Shown in pieces: positions 21,264-33,101 of a stretch of 64,000 bases of DNA. The DNA is from Tubulanus polymorphus. Taxonomy: Eukaryota; Nemertea; Palaeonemertea; Tubulaniformes; Tubulanidae. Each line of letters starts with the position of its first letter. The first letter of the stretch is position 1. The DNA is taken from NCBI RefSeq assembly GCF_964204645.1, contig NC_134027.1, forward strand, positions 21,378,485-21,442,484. The letters run 5' to 3'. Position numbers and translations under genes: made by a program. The notes under the pieces are model-generated. The model saw only the letters and a program-made list of their open reading frames with translations. It had not been told where the DNA came from and did no database searches.

Positions 21264-22581
21264 ACGAAGATTTACAAAATTGTTTTTCCTCAATTATGAG
21301 TGTGAGGCTTTATTTATTTAATATCAGTAGTACCATTTCAACAATAGTCTAACGCTTAATTTCATTTTGAGTTGATATTTATTTTGCTTTTATACACTTG
21401 AAAGTGAGTTTTGGTTTATTATTTCACCACGTCCCGTCGTGGTACTGTTTTGCTGCGAAAACAATTTAGTATAGTATAGTAGCATTTATTTGGTTGTTTA
21501 CGATTATAACGTTATTGATATTACACAATATACAGCGAAAAAATGTAACAAGAAAATTTGATGATATTTGAATTGGAGAACCTACATTCAATGAAAATGA
21601 CGCTATTTCACTACGTATCATCGCCCATATCGCTACCACTTAATTCACGTGACATGAGTCTATACATTATCAATTTGAAATTTTTATCTAAATAGAACAA
21701 TTTCGACACTCGGCCCGGTGGGCCATTAAGCAACCAGAAAGTTTACGGTTGACTGCCTTCTACAATATAGAAAGAAGTATGTTAGAATACATAAATATGT
21801 AACGGTTTTTATCGAATTTACTTTACACATAGAATCTATTTCCGTTTTTAAAAAATTTGATGTATATAATTTTCATATTGCCGAGGATATTTTGACATCA
21901 TCACGGATAATTTTTCAATTTTTTTGGGTAAGTTTTTAAAGGTAGGCTTAGTGATTTCTAAACAAATAGAGAATCCTTGTATGTTTTGTAAGCGGGACAT
22001 TGAAAGTCATCATTCCCTCGAGTGACAAACTTCACAAATGCGCCGCACTTCTTTTAGATTGATAAATCTATCGGTTTCCAGTTTAAGTGGAAGTATACTA
22101 AAGCATATTTGAGCCAAATTTGAGCGTTCAAGTTCATTTATTTCATAGAAAAGAACGAACAACATAAAAATATTTACAATTAGAATTTATAAGAGTGTGG
22201 TTTTTTTTATAAAATGTATGATTAAGATGCTAGAAAAAAAATGATGTTACGTACATAACAGGCGGGTTTTTTGGCGTGGCCTTACAGAGTACCTTAGAAT
22301 ATGATATGTGAGTAAATTCAAAAAGTATATATGGCTTTTTATGTAACCACTTTCTTAATATGCAATGTATTCTATTATATACACGATAGAACGAACACTA
22401 CGTAATATGACGTGTAGATCAGTACAGCGTTAGTCAGAGAGAAACTTTTCAATATACCTAATTTGCACAATAGTTGCATATATCCAAAGCTCACTCCTTG
22501 ATTTGGTTTTCTTTGTAGCCCATAGGTCAGATCGAGATGGGTTTGGAAACTGAGAGAAAAATAACCAAACTGACGTGATAT

Positions 22582-24332
22582 CATCATCATCAATATCACG
22601 GACTTATGGAGGCCCGTTGAGGCCTATTGGTGTCCGGCTCGTTTGGTAATTTACATAAATTTAGGTGATATTTAAAATATTTCTCAATGCTCATAGTTTG
22701 ATCTGCACCTAGCCCATCTTAAAGATGGGTGTTAAATATTCTTTAGATCAGTTAGAATGGTTGCCAAGTATTGTAACATTACATGACTAGTTAGAAATAT
22801 TGATATCAATAATCTATCAGTATCATTTCGAGTTTAGATTTTAAAGAATAATAAAGTTATCTATTTATAGTTAATAAGTTTTAATAGTTTTTTAGAGAAA
22901 GACTTTTGAGATTAGTTATCAATACTCAAGTTATCTAAATAAGTTTTTCTCAGTTATTTCCACATTGATAAAAAATGTGATATCAATATTTAGATATAGT
23001 ATGAATATTATAAATTAAGTGTCGTTTTTGATATATTGTTCTGTTCTGGTACACATCCATGCTGTAGTTGGGTTCCACTCTTCTTCTTGACATGCTGTTG
23101 TTGCTCCTTTTTTGTTCTGTAATAGCTAACTGGATCCCATTGAGTGTTGCAGGTTCGGTCCTTTTCAATTTTATGTAATTCTCTACGCATTGAACCCGAT
23201 CATTTACATTGGTAAATATCACTCTTATGGGACGTGGTCTCGTTTGATTTTTATTGCCAATTCTTCTGATGTCTCTTAAGTTGGCTGCACCAAGTTTAAT
23301 GATACCATTTAGAAATCTTTCAACCCGAGAAGTGTCGTCACAAATAATCTTATCTGATTCAGGTATGTTATATATGATAATGTGTGACCGTCTCTCATCA
23401 TTGGAAGAGCTATTTGAACCACTGATTTCCTCAGTCGATGTTTTTGTTGAAGTGTTAAATCCAGCTTCCATTTTATGGGTAGATTTCTTGAAGACCATAT
23501 TTTCACTCTCAATCTGCTTAATTTGATTTGAAAGAATATCGAGATTTTTTGAGTTCGTATCCAATAGTCTGCTATGAGTCTCGATTTTTTCTCTGATGTC
23601 AGCTATGCATTTACTTGTTTTATAGCTTTCTTTTGCAGAAACTTCTTGATGTATTTTGGTAATCCGGGATTCTAAAATTTCTATAGCGTTAAAGAATATT
23701 TCTCTCATGTTCTTTATCTCCAATTTAATGGTCTCCATCTCTTGAAATTTCTGCTCAGTTTGAAAATCAGTCAAACATCGACTACACAGATATTTAACCG
23801 GCAGATTCTCTGCATTTTCAGCTGCATTGGAGCAGTTATTACAAATTGACTGACCGCACTTGGAACACTGGACGATCTCGTTTTCAAAATTAAACAGACG
23901 GTTACATTTAGAGCACGGTACATAGTTTCCCCATTCATCATCTTCTTCTAGTGTTGAATCACAATCACTGTCTAGTTCTGCTAGACTCTCAGCAAACTTC
24001 AGAGCTTCTTCATGTATTTGCCCTTTTTTGTCACAGCCCTTAACCTTAGTTGCCATGGTTTCCCTTGTCTGAAATGGTTGCTGACTGGTGGTTGCTAAGT
24101 TGCTTGGTTGATTTCCCACAGATGAAAGATTTCACTTTTTAAACACTCACAGATTTTCTTAGGGAAGATCGTAGTTGTTGAAGCAATATTCAGAAGAATC
24201 CCTGTGTATTATGTAACATTGTCCTGCTAAGTTAGATGGCAGGAAGATTTTGTTTCTGTTAAATATGTAGAAGTTACATGGAGCGTAGATGTTCATTCTT
24301 CCTTCCAGCCCCATGGTCACTAGGCAACCTAG
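22582..24332 (-). mobile_element. 1.75-kb truncated LINE inserted only in duplication copy 1
   Basis: Copy 2 of the duplication reads straight through this point (about 35660), giving an empty site. GATAT is duplicated at 22577-22581 and 24333-24337. In minus orientation the element has a 5' leader, an intact ORF1 (24119-22983), about 380 bp of AT-rich 3' region and a (GATGAT)n-like tail at the left end. ORF2 is absent, so it is an internally deleted, non-autonomous copy that must have moved with proteins from elsewhere. Confidence 0.88.
22983..24119 (-). CDS. LINE ORF1 protein: PHD-like finger, coiled coil, RRM-like domain
   Basis: 378-residue open frame starting at ATG 24119. An acidic N-terminus (residues 45-65) is followed by a Cys-rich finger at about 68-115, with pairs CSKC, CSKC, CNNC and CSRC spaced like a PHD/RING-type zinc module. 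A long heptad-rich coiled coil spans about 118-215, then a Ser/Thr linker, then an RRM-like domain from about 243 ('RRSHIIIYNIPESDKI', 'DIRRIGNKNQTRPRPIRVIF'). This is the layout of ORF1 proteins of CR1/L2-like LINEs, which coat the element RNA. The C-terminal 45 residues diverge from the usual pattern and may be affected by the deletion that removed ORF2. Being intact, it may still be expressed, but as part of a mobile element and not a host gene. Confidence 0.82.
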   Translation of the reverse strand: MGNQPSNLATTSQQPFQTRETMATKVKGCDKKGQIHEEALKFAESLAELDSDCDSTLEEDDEWGNYVPCSKCNRLFNFENEIVQCSKCGQSICNNCSNAAENAENLPVKYLCSRCLTDFQTEQKFQEMETIKLEIKNMREIFFNAIEILESRITKIHQEVSAKESYKTSKCIADIREKIETHSRLLDTNSKNLDILSNQIKQIESENMVFKKSTHKMEAGFNTSTKTSTEEISGSNSSSNDERRSHIIIYNIPESDKIICDDTSRVERFLNGIIKLGAANLRDIRRIGNKNQTRPRPIRVIFTNVNDRVQCVENYIKLKRTEPATLNGIQLAITEQKRSNNSMSRRRVEPNYSMDVYQNRTIYQKRHLIYNIHTISKY

Positions 24333-24350
24333 GATATGTACGTTATCATT

Positions 24351-24381
24351 CCTGGAGATGACTCTGAGGTTTGGTCGAAAC
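24351..24381 (+). ncRNA. Penelope-type 3' motif, hammerhead-like, degenerate
   Basis: CCTGGAGATGAC ... GTCGAAACG followed by AATAAA, the pattern seen at Penelope-like element ends. The box reads CTGGAGA here but CTGAAGA in the duplicate at 35679, which is the canonical form. Confidence 0.35.
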
Positions 24382-25264
24382 GTTGGATGAATAAATTAAT
24401 AGCTGTAAGGCAGTTTTTCGAACTAAATCTTCCGTTATATTAGTGCATAATTTTCTACATACCACAAAACCTATCTATATTCTGAGAATATATGTCTATA
24501 CGTGGAATAGGGTTACCAGTATAGACGGGATTGAACTCATAAGTTTGTTTAAACAAATGGCCCGCTATGTACGGTTCTCGAACGCTTTGTAAATATAAGC
24601 GATTCTAAATTGAAATACTCCAGAATGAAAAAATTTGTTGTTTTAGCTGGAACTCTATGTAATTGGCAAAACATCGATTCGATTTTGTCTGGATTTTTGT
24701 TAACGTTTCCCCTATAGGCTTCACTCAACCAGCGGGACGCGGGCCATGCTACTGAACAGAAGATCAAACGAATTCAATATACGGTTTTGTGAGACTACCC
24801 TTCCCAAAAATATTATACAAGATCTGCAATTCGGTCCACTCGTAGGTTTCATTTGAATATATATGAAGTCCACTGTAGTGTGGATTTGATTTGATTCCAG
24901 ATTCCACAGTTGTAGATTAACAAACTTGAATATGTATAAGTTCCACATTTGCTTCAGTTTCATGTTGACTGTGGATACAGTTCTAACGTTGTGTGGTTTC
25001 AATTTGACGGTGAATACAGTTTCAAAATTGCACATGTTTAATTTGATTATTTAGATCCACGGTGACTGTTATTCTCTCGAAAAAGGTTGAATTCATATGA
25101 TATAATTCCAGTCGAATTTTCTAATTTCACAGATCCAGTAATATTATCCTATTCGATCGAAAGAATTTTTGTCACGTAATTTGAACATATCATACTATGA
25201 ATATTTATTCTAGCGAATTTAATTTGCTTACTGGAAATTGAATTCAAACACTCGTATATGATGA

Positions 25265-25300
25265 TATAAGCAGCCAGGTTTGCCACGTTTTTCGTCAGTC
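25265..25300 (+). promoter_or_regulatory. TATA box plus initiator of VWC-like gene A
   Basis: TATAAG at 25265-25270 and an initiator TCAGTC at 25295-25300, the A lying 32 bp from the first T of the TATA box. The start codon follows 32 bp later. The same arrangement and spacing is kept in the duplicate (37138-37173). Confidence 0.6.
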
Positions 25301-25328
25301 GACTCGGACGCGGGGACAGAATTTCATC

Positions 25329-27124
25329 ATGTATTTCGCTGTATTGGTTTGTGTGTTATTTGCTGGTATTTCGGAGGCAGACATCAGCGTGGAAATCGGT
25401 AAGACATTAATCTATACTAGTTTCAGCTTCGCAGACTTAGCTTTTCGTCAAGAAATAAATCAGCCGGCTCCGGGTAGGGTTATAAAGGTCGTTAGTATTA
25501 TCTTCAAATCTAGAGCTGAAGCAAACCTTTGTACGGAACGATATTAGAATAATATTGTATAAGCCTCTATCCTCATTCACCATGAGTGCGTCATTCTGGG
25601 ACTCGAAATCCTCCTTTCAATTTCTGCTGATTCACTCGATGGAATAAGAATTAATGCTCGAAATCGGTATTTTTCGTTGAATATATTGGTATCATATGCA
25701 TTATATGTTTTGAGATGTCTATCTACTTTCTCATGTCTTAATCAAATCATGTTTTCAAATCAATATTCAATCTTCATTTTACATTTCCCCAACTCATTTT
25801 TCTATTCAAAATCGAAAATTTCATTTAATAAATTTTTTGGGTTATATATGTTCGATTCGAATATTTTAGTTTTTTAACACATGGTTGCTTTAAAACGAAC
25901 TCGGATTTACGCTCAAATGATTTATTTTCAAAATTAGCGCCCTGGGGCTTGCTATTTTCACTGATATACTATGTATGTTTCGGCAGCTATCGATTGGGAT
26001 GCCGAAATTCACGTAATTAGCTCCTGATTAAAAACAAGGTCATTTCAATTTCAGGGGGTTGTACTGTCAAGAGGTTTCCCGAATCAAGTTTCAACAAAGG
26101 TAACAATCGTTACGAAAAGGAAGGACATTGTGAAATGTGTTACTGTGTAAACCGTACCGCAAACGTGTTCTGCAAAACGTAAGTTTTTTGTAGCTTGGAA
26201 ATAAATTGAAGGCACATCCTCGACGTGATAATTCATATAATCAAGCTATTCCGCCAGAAGGCGTGTATAATAGTCGGCCTGTTCTTGTGGTTTATTCGGT
26301 TCCTATATCTTGCTTTACGTCGTTCGGATCTTGGTTTCCCATGACTAAACTATTAGATTGTGGCCAACCTCGTGTGAAGTCTGCCCGCACGCTGTCAGCA
26401 GCCAGCAGGAATCGCTTGTCACTCAGCAATGATAGCGAATGTAACCGCGTAAAACAATCCGCCAGATTTGTACTAGGTGTTTCGTAAATTAATTGATCTA
26501 CTGAAAAGTTTGGGATTCGATTTAAATATACGTAATACTATAATTATGTATTAGAAATTTAAGCGCATTTAAACGAGTAACTATTTGCGAACCGGCATAG
26601 TTCTAAAGTATCTAGATTTTCCATCAGACTCGGGTTAACTTTTGAAAGGCAGGGTATGCTGACGATGAAAGGTCTAATATCTGGTCCTTATAGTTCATTT
26701 TCGTAAGGAAATGTATGAGGTGACGCTAAACATATTTTATGTGAAGTAAGGACGATCACTTTTGAAAGTGTGGAAATGTTTAATACGTCGTGTGTTTATT
26801 GAAAATATCCCAGGCAAAGTTGCAATGTGTACGTATATGGTTTGCATTATCCGTTTTTGCAGGTGCTCCCCAGTAGGAATTGAAGTATTCCCATGTATGT
26901 ACGAAATAATGTTGAAAGACAAGTGTTATTTCGGTAGCACAACCGCTCAATGGCCCGGGTGTTGTTCGAAGTCCACAAAAATTTGCAAATCGTCTGGTGA
27001 CTTCACGTCAGTGTTCAATAGTGATGCGTTCGTCGAATTCAAGAAAACGGCATTTAAAGATCCTGGGTGTAACTCTACCATAGAGGCAATAGTTAGGGCT
27101 TCGATAGCCCAACGCCTTTTCTAA
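25329..27124 (+). CDS. Secreted VWC-like cysteine-rich protein A (3 exons, 151 aa)
   Basis: Exons 25329-25398, 26055-26178 and 26863-27124 join in phase (donors Ggtaag and ACgtaag; acceptors tttcag and ttgcag). Residues 1-17 are a signal peptide. The mature protein has 12 cysteines: Cys26, 49, 52, 54, 63, 66, 76, 86, 98, 99, 106 and 134. The CxxCxC at 49-54 and the CC...C at 98-106 are the von Willebrand factor C signature; a C-terminal extension of about 45 residues follows. Such small secreted VWC proteins act outside the cell as binding or signalling factors, some in immunity; the role here is unknown. Polyadenylation signal AATAAA at 27272-27277. The paralogue at 37202 has the same structure. 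Coding differences between the two are mostly amino-acid changing although introns are nearly the same, which suggests selection for change. A different Cys-rich fold cannot be excluded. Confidence 0.83.
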
Positions 27125-28745
27125 ACACGTGTATTCAGTAACGATTTCGTCATATTTGAGAAATGATATCTATGACGTTGTCGCAAATAATTCAGCATAT
27201 GTTTTGACTAATTTCATCTAGCATCTTTCATCAATGATTTATTTGTTGTATACGAAGATGAGGCAAATTGAAATAAATATAAACAGTCATCAAAATATGT
27301 TTAGTTTTAATTGCTTTTTAAGTAAAAGAAAATGCACAACATGCGGGTATACGAATGCCATTATCAGTTTCCGGTCAGGAGCCCGTTTCAAGTAACGAAT
27401 TTCGACATTAAAAAATTGCATATTACTATCACGTTATTGACCAATGAAAGATATGAATATCATCTAGTATAACGCATCGAGTTTTTTCAGGCAATTTTCA
27501 CCAATGTATATATAATATCATACATAACCTTAAAGCTAACTGACACTATCCTTAGCCTTTACCTAATCACTCGGCAAATATACATGCGACTTGATTTTTG
27601 GGCGCCAAATAGGACGTCACCACATACATCATATACATATTAAACGTTATAAAGCCTTGACTGCTGGCAATTTCCAAGTGGTCGATTCCTAAACGTGTAG
27701 AGCAAAGAAGAATGAATTGTCATTTCTAACGATCGCAGAATTTTATAACGAACTACTTGGGCGTGTATTGATTGAATTCAGTTCAATATCTATCTCACGG
27801 AAAAGCTTGAAATTAGATGAAAGCTAAACAATTCCGAAAATGATATAAAACGAATATACATAATACTAGACTGGTTTCCGGTCTCTATCTTCAATTAGAG
27901 ACCTGTTGTGCCCATCCTCCATTTTACATTTTCGATGCATGTCAAATAAGGTCAAACATGTAAAGTAGCAAGTTACTTCCTGGTTAAGATGCCGTCTCTT
28001 CGAATTTGCTTAGCTTCGAGCGATATCAAAATTGTCCATTACAATGGACGGAAAGACATTAATTGCTGTAAGTACCAGATAAATCCACTGATAATTAACC
28101 TGGTCCTCGGAACACAAACTAACAAGGATCGAAATCTAATGCGAGGTGAGCTCTGCCGCAACTGTCACTGTATACAGAACATTCTGAAGGAACAGGGGAC
28201 ATCCTTTCTCTGAGATGTATTTAGTGAATTGATGTTTTAATACAGTTGACTATATTTAGTATCTGAATAAAGTTTACTATATTGTTGAACTCCTTAGCGC
28301 ATTGTGAGATCAGATATTTGGATCCACCTCAGCCTACTGATTTCCTGATACTACGGACAGCAAGTTGGGACCGTCAAATTAAGAGACTTGGTCAAGACAA
28401 GTTACTCAGATCACACTGGAAATTCGCAATATCCTCTCTCCTCATGGACCACACAATGTCAATGTTGACTTCGCTAGAAATCGATTATAAAATTCATCAC
28501 GACCAATTCTTTTTCACTGAATTCAATATGTATTGTTCACTTCTGGTACAAAATCTTGTTCAGCCCCTGATAAGAGAATAAGCAATTGACAAGAGAATAA
28601 GCAATGACATTACGTATTTCATGACATAGAACAGTAGTTTTTTTTCAATGACAAATTGGGACGATCCTGATATCCCTGATTTGAATGATAGTGTCTTTAG
28701 AATCATAAAGACCATGTCTAGACCAGACAGATAATCCAATCACAA

Positions 28746-29558
28746 CACGGGATATCGACAAATTCAAGTTCTTAAATTACTCGTTTGATGGCGCTAGTCA
28801 GAACCGGAAATTGGAACCTAAATCCGCCATGTTCTAGTTCATTTGCAATAAAAATCTCTCGCTTCAAGTTTTAAGTTAGCGATATTTTACTTACTATACA
28901 TAGGCACGCATAATCCTTTAAATATGATATCCTGAAAATGTGTAGAATTCGATAAAACCCCACTTCGAACGCTAAAGATCACTAGAAATGTAAAAAAAAA
29001 CTACCAAAAATAACAAATTTAGCGATGACGCTCGAACCAGCTAACGGAAGTAATGACTGGTGCCGGGTGTCATCACTTTGTTGGTGAGTTCAAGACTCTT
29101 AAGGTAAATTAATTGCAGGCTACATTGATAAATGTAAAATAATATTATGAAATAAAATTGATTTTAGAAAGAATAAACTCGTAGATTCATAATAGAAATA
29201 TGAAAAGTACCAGCAATCAAAATTGGGTCGTCAAGTGCTGCCACCATGTGACACCTGACAACCAGTCTTTGCATCGTCAACAGTTGCAAAATGTTTTTTG
29301 ATAATTTTAGGACATTTATAGTGATTTCTAGCCTTTGCAGTGAGGTTTCATCATATCCAACGTAGCGGTAGGATATCATATTTAAAGGATTACGCGTGAC
29401 AATGTATAGTAAGTAGAATATCGCTCATTGAAAAGTTGAAGCGAGAGATTTTCATCGCAAATGAACTAGAGCATGGTGGATTTAGGTTCCAATTTCCGGT
29501 TCTGACTAGCACCATCAAATGAGTAATTCAAGTACTTGAATTTGTCGATATCCCGTAT
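28746..29558. mobile_element. 0.8-kb foldback element with long inverted arms
   Basis: Ends ACGGGATATCGACAAATTCA and complement. The outer 190 bp of each arm pair with roughly 90% identity, and weaker pairing continues almost to the centre (about 29150). It sits inside the larger insert 27868-31240 and interrupts a coding-like remnant. No clear target duplication and no ORF. Confidence 0.8.
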
Positions 29559-29559
29559 T

Positions 29560-32140
29560 CAAATTGAAGGCTCGCTAGTGCAGTTATTCACAGAATCCAG
29601 CTCTTTAAACCTCATCAGTTTATCAGATCGTGAGCAGTGGAGAAATGAAGTACACAACATCTTGGCGCAGCGGCGCTTGCTGATGTAACTGATGATGACG
29701 ATGAGTTTATCAGAATCAAGGAGTTTCACCGCCTGTTATTTGATATCTCATTTCATGACAGCTAGTGCTGAATCTTTATTCTCTTTGATTACTGCATGAT
29801 GTTATCATTCTGAAATTAAAATACATATCACACTTATTATTAAAACTGGATTGACTTTACAATGAATGGTTCAGAATCCATTTTTCAAACTTACCTTGAT
29901 GCATTGCAATCTATTCTTTTCATGTTGAGCTAATTTGATATGCATTACTTCAATTTCTTAAAACATCCTACGAGTTGTGACTCACAAAATCATCACTAAA
30001 ACGCTCACAATAATCTACAATAGATAATCAATATAGTGTTTGTGAAATAGAATATTCAATGTTCATATTTTTACGAAATAGGTGAAGTTACCTTGTTGAT
30101 GTTATTATTTTCACTGGACGTATCGGCCTCACTCCGCGCGGTGGCGCCACCCCGCGGGATTTACGCGAAGCAGCAGAACACAAACAAGGCCACTCTCTCA
30201 ATTTGCAATGATAGAAATCGTGTGTGCATTTCAATTATTTCGGCTGTTAGGGTTTTAAGGCACAATATAAGTTGATGGTGTGATATGGCGATGTTAATTA
30301 ATGATAATTCCGCAGTGAAGCTAGTCACGAACGGTGCCGATTGAGTGTACAGCTGCCAAAAACACTGAAATGTGCGTAGTTGCGTAACTATTTGCAGTGA
30401 ATTGCAGACGAAACATGAAGCCTTAACGGCCGTTTAAAAAAAAATTATACCAATCGCAATTGTAAAATAAAAATGAGATAGAACGTAAGTTAAAATTCTC
30501 GCCATTTCTAAAATGTTATTAATTATTATTACTAATTTTTAGTCAGTGCGGAACGTTTAGTTTTCCAACAATAATGAGGGGTGGTAGGTAGTCATGCAAT
30601 TCAAGTCATCATTTATTACACGTTACTTCCGTGTTGTTGAAAATCTCGCGAGTCCTGGACTAAACCCCAATGAACAATGTGATCTGTGTGCTGGCCACAA
30701 ATGCACACAGATCACACTACGCTACCCATTACACACTCCAGTACCCACAGCTTTCATATATCCATCCAAATATTTAGTGGCTTTCTTCCTGGATCAACTG
30801 CTGAAGTCCAATGTCACATTAAGAACAATCAATCAATCGCCTCGAGTGAACAAACAAGTAGCCTCTGCTGCAAGGTTCAGTATGTCAGTAGTGGTATAGT
30901 AGTATTGTATGTATTGTTGTTTCCATCCACCAGTCAAAATTGCTGATTGACGACCGGTAGGTTTCGACGGCGCTTTCACGCAGCCATCCTGAATTGAATA
31001 CCGATATTTTCGGTACCACACGCTAAACAAGTGCCTGCAGAAGCGTTACCTGGCAGTTTTAACGGAATTTCTTTCTTCATTGGTATAAAAAATGACTTCA
31101 AAGAGGTCCATGGAACGTAAATCGAGACACAGTGTAGGCGGCCATGTTACATTGTTCACGTGATGAAATACTGAAAGCTGATTGGATCCGTAAAATCCGC
31201 GGAAGATGGCGGACGGGCAAAACCTGTCCCATATTGACTGGGACAGGCAGCAGTAAACGACTAATAGACTGGTCGCCGACAACAGGTTGAATTGATTAGA
31301 AATGTTGAACGCTATAAACAATTAACAAATGTGACAGTTATAAGCAACAAATCGGTGACCGTTGAAATGAAAGGCTTGACTAACATTAGTTTCAGGACGC
31401 CAACGGTCTTCGTCGGTAACTGTGTGTAGATAGTGTTGTGGGGTTGCGAAATACCATCCAGCAAATTTAGCAAACTATGGGATTTACGTAGTGCATATTT
31501 ATATCTACGTAGATACAATAACCCAGCACACAAGCAACTTAAAAACGCTGAGTATCATTCTACAAAAGCAATCAAAACATGCAGAAATACATATCATATT
31601 ATTTACAATTACTATAAGCCGCAATCGTAGTCCGTTGAACGTCTCCAAGGTCGATTTCCCGTAGCAGATCTATGAACTGTCCGATGATGAAATGCGTTTG
31701 TATAATGCCTCTAATACCCCACTGTATTTCATTTATCGCGTTACGATCGCAGAATCGCTTCGTTTCCGAACGCCATTATGTCCGTTCATTCACACGAATC
31801 TAAATTCGGAGTAGTGAAACCAATTTGCTGCCATGTAAAACGTAGTGTCCAAAACACGATCTTACGAAAACGCCACACCAAATCGGATAATTCAATTAAT
31901 GTAAATATGGAAAGAAACAACTACTTTCCGCACTGGAAGCTCTATAATTCATTTCAACTGAATCTGACGATATGAAGATTACATATTTCTCGAATAAGAC
32001 AAACAAACAGCTATTAAATCCAGACGGGAATGATTTTTATACACAGATCGAGTTATCCGCAATATTTCAACTTGACCCGCGGTAGCGGCCCGTATTTCAT
32101 GTAATTATAACGGTTACGGAATGTAACATTCATCTTACAC
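29560..32140. other. Non-coding, no host gene seen
   Basis: Apart from the end of the 3.4-kb insert, the tail of duplication copy 1 (31241-31432) and a short hairpin, nothing was recognised. Several short open frames lack any motif. Confidence 0.45.
30678..30716. repeat. Perfect 14-bp hairpin
   Basis: TGTGATCTGTGTGC at 30678-30691 pairs perfectly with 30703-30716 across an 11-nt loop. It is inside the copy-1-specific insert. Function unknown. Confidence 0.7.
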
Positions 32141-32212
32141 TTTTACTTCACCCCTGTTCACTCACCAAATATACACGATCGCTTGGCAGCGAGAGGTGCA
32201 GGATACACCACT

Positions 32213-32303
32213 GTTCTCCACCAATGTTGTGGGGTTGCTTTCGGTTCTCCACCAATGTTGTGGGGTTGCTTTCGGTTCTCCAACAATGTTGTGGGGTTGA
32301 GTT
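32213..32303 (-). repeat. 31-bp tandem repeat (3 units) at an LTR/primer-site junction
   Basis: 'GTTCTCCACCAATGTTGTGG' starts at 32213, 32244 and 32275. On the minus strand each unit reads ACATTGGTGGAGAAC, the form expected just after an LTR, so the junction itself appears to have been repeated. Confidence 0.75.
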
Positions 32304-32572
32304 TCTCAACCAATTGATGTGGGGGCCACGTTGCGTTCTCTCCTCGTGTTGTCGTTGTTGGTTCCGATTAATCCGATAAGTGATATCCCTCTGACTCCGG
32401 AATAATAACAACTCTTCTCGTCGGTCTACGTTTTTTTCTTTATTTTCCCGCACAATTCTTATTCCTTCCTACAGCTCGTATTTTTAGGCTTCTCCGCCAC
32501 TCTAGCATCTCTCTCCCCCTTACTGTGCTGACCCTCCCTTTTTATCTTATTTCATGTTACTCGTGACGTATA
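32213..32572 (-). mobile_element. LTR-like sequence, minus orientation
   Basis: Read leftwards it starts TATACGTCACGAGT at the central palindrome, has an AATAAAGAAAA polyadenylation-like region near 32430 and ends at the TTGGTGGAGAAC junction, which resembles a primer-binding site. No partner LTR or pol gene was found to its left. Boundaries are approximate. Confidence 0.4.
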
Positions 32573-32599
32573 CTTCTACATATGTTATACGTCACGAGT
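32559..32599. repeat. 14-bp inverted repeat between head-to-head LTRs
   Basis: ACTCGTGACGTATA (32559-32572) and its exact complement (32586-32599) are separated by 13 bp. Each half contains the CRE-like TGACGTA and forms the outer end of one LTR-like unit. Confidence 0.8.
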
Positions 32600-33028
32600 T
32601 TATTACTTGTTTACTTCCTAGCCATACCAGAGCTCAAGGCTGCCGCTATAACCAGCTATAGCAACTTGTTGTTTTGTTTAGAAATGTATTTGTTAGTCGT
32701 GTTTGTAAAGTAATTAGTCATATGTTCTTTCTGTCTTTGTTTATGGCATGTTGTTGCTCAAATTGTCTACTCACTGTCTGTCACCTTTATTTTTCATACC
32801 TAAGTTTTTGTTACTATGCAGGAATATATAGATATAAGAGTCAGTTGAAACAGAATGAGGGACACAACACACACTTTTAGTTGGCAGTTTGTACTGAGCA
32901 GTTGTTGCGGTCGGTCGGAAGCCGACCAAGCATTTGAATAAAAGATATTTTATCAAGATGGAATTGATGACTTTGGATTTATTTTGACGAGCTAGTTCCC
33001 GAGTGCACTGAAAATTCTAGTTGTTACA
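32583..33028 (+). mobile_element. LTR-like sequence, plus orientation
   Basis: Starts TGTTATACG and ends GTTACA, with ATATATAGATATAAG upstream and AATAAA at 32937-32942, the usual promoter-polyA order of an LTR. It is followed directly by GT-TGGTGGAGGACCCGGG, which could prime from a tRNA 3' end (TGG start). An ORF begins 74 bp later. No second LTR lies in the window, so this is a truncated element. Confidence 0.55.
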
Positions 33029-33101
33029 GTTGGTGGAGGACCCGGGCAAGATCTGACAGGCACTGCAGGTTAACAATCTTGTGCCTAGTTTTGGATAAGT
33101 A

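Larger units (their letters stand above)
27868..31240. mobile_element. 3.4-kb insert specific to duplication copy 1, probable decayed DNA transposon
   Basis: Copy 2 passes from the equivalent of 27867 directly to that of 31241. The two ends of the insert are imperfect inverted repeats: 'TGTTGTGCCCATCCTCCATT' near 27903 against 'GGTTTTGCCCGTCCGCCATC' read from 31225 leftwards. Inside are short coding-like pieces: 28642-28730 (Asp-rich, 'NWDDPDIPDLNDSVFRI') and about 29560-29765 ('SLNLISLSDREQWRNEVHNI', then 'EFIRIKEFHRLLFDI' after a frameshift), interrupted by a foldback element. No transposase family was recognised. A deletion in copy 2 is the alternative explanation. Confidence 0.55.
20995..31432 (+). 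repeat. Segmental duplication, copy 1
   Basis: From 'AGGATATATCAAAGAAACTC' onward this matches 34070-39857 in the same order and orientation. It is interrupted by two copy-1-specific inserts (22582-24332 and 27868-31240). The non-coding parts look about 95% or more identical by eye. The unit carries one complete VWC-like gene with its promoter and 3' flank. Confidence 0.9.

Noticed and set aside
26206-26487. 93-codon ORF in intron 2 of VWC-like gene A
   Set aside because: It lies in an intron, and the duplicate at 38086 has indels that change it.
27989-28213. Possible THAP-type transposase start (MPSLRIC...)
   Set aside because: The Cys/His spacing does not fit a THAP domain and the reading ends after 74 codons.
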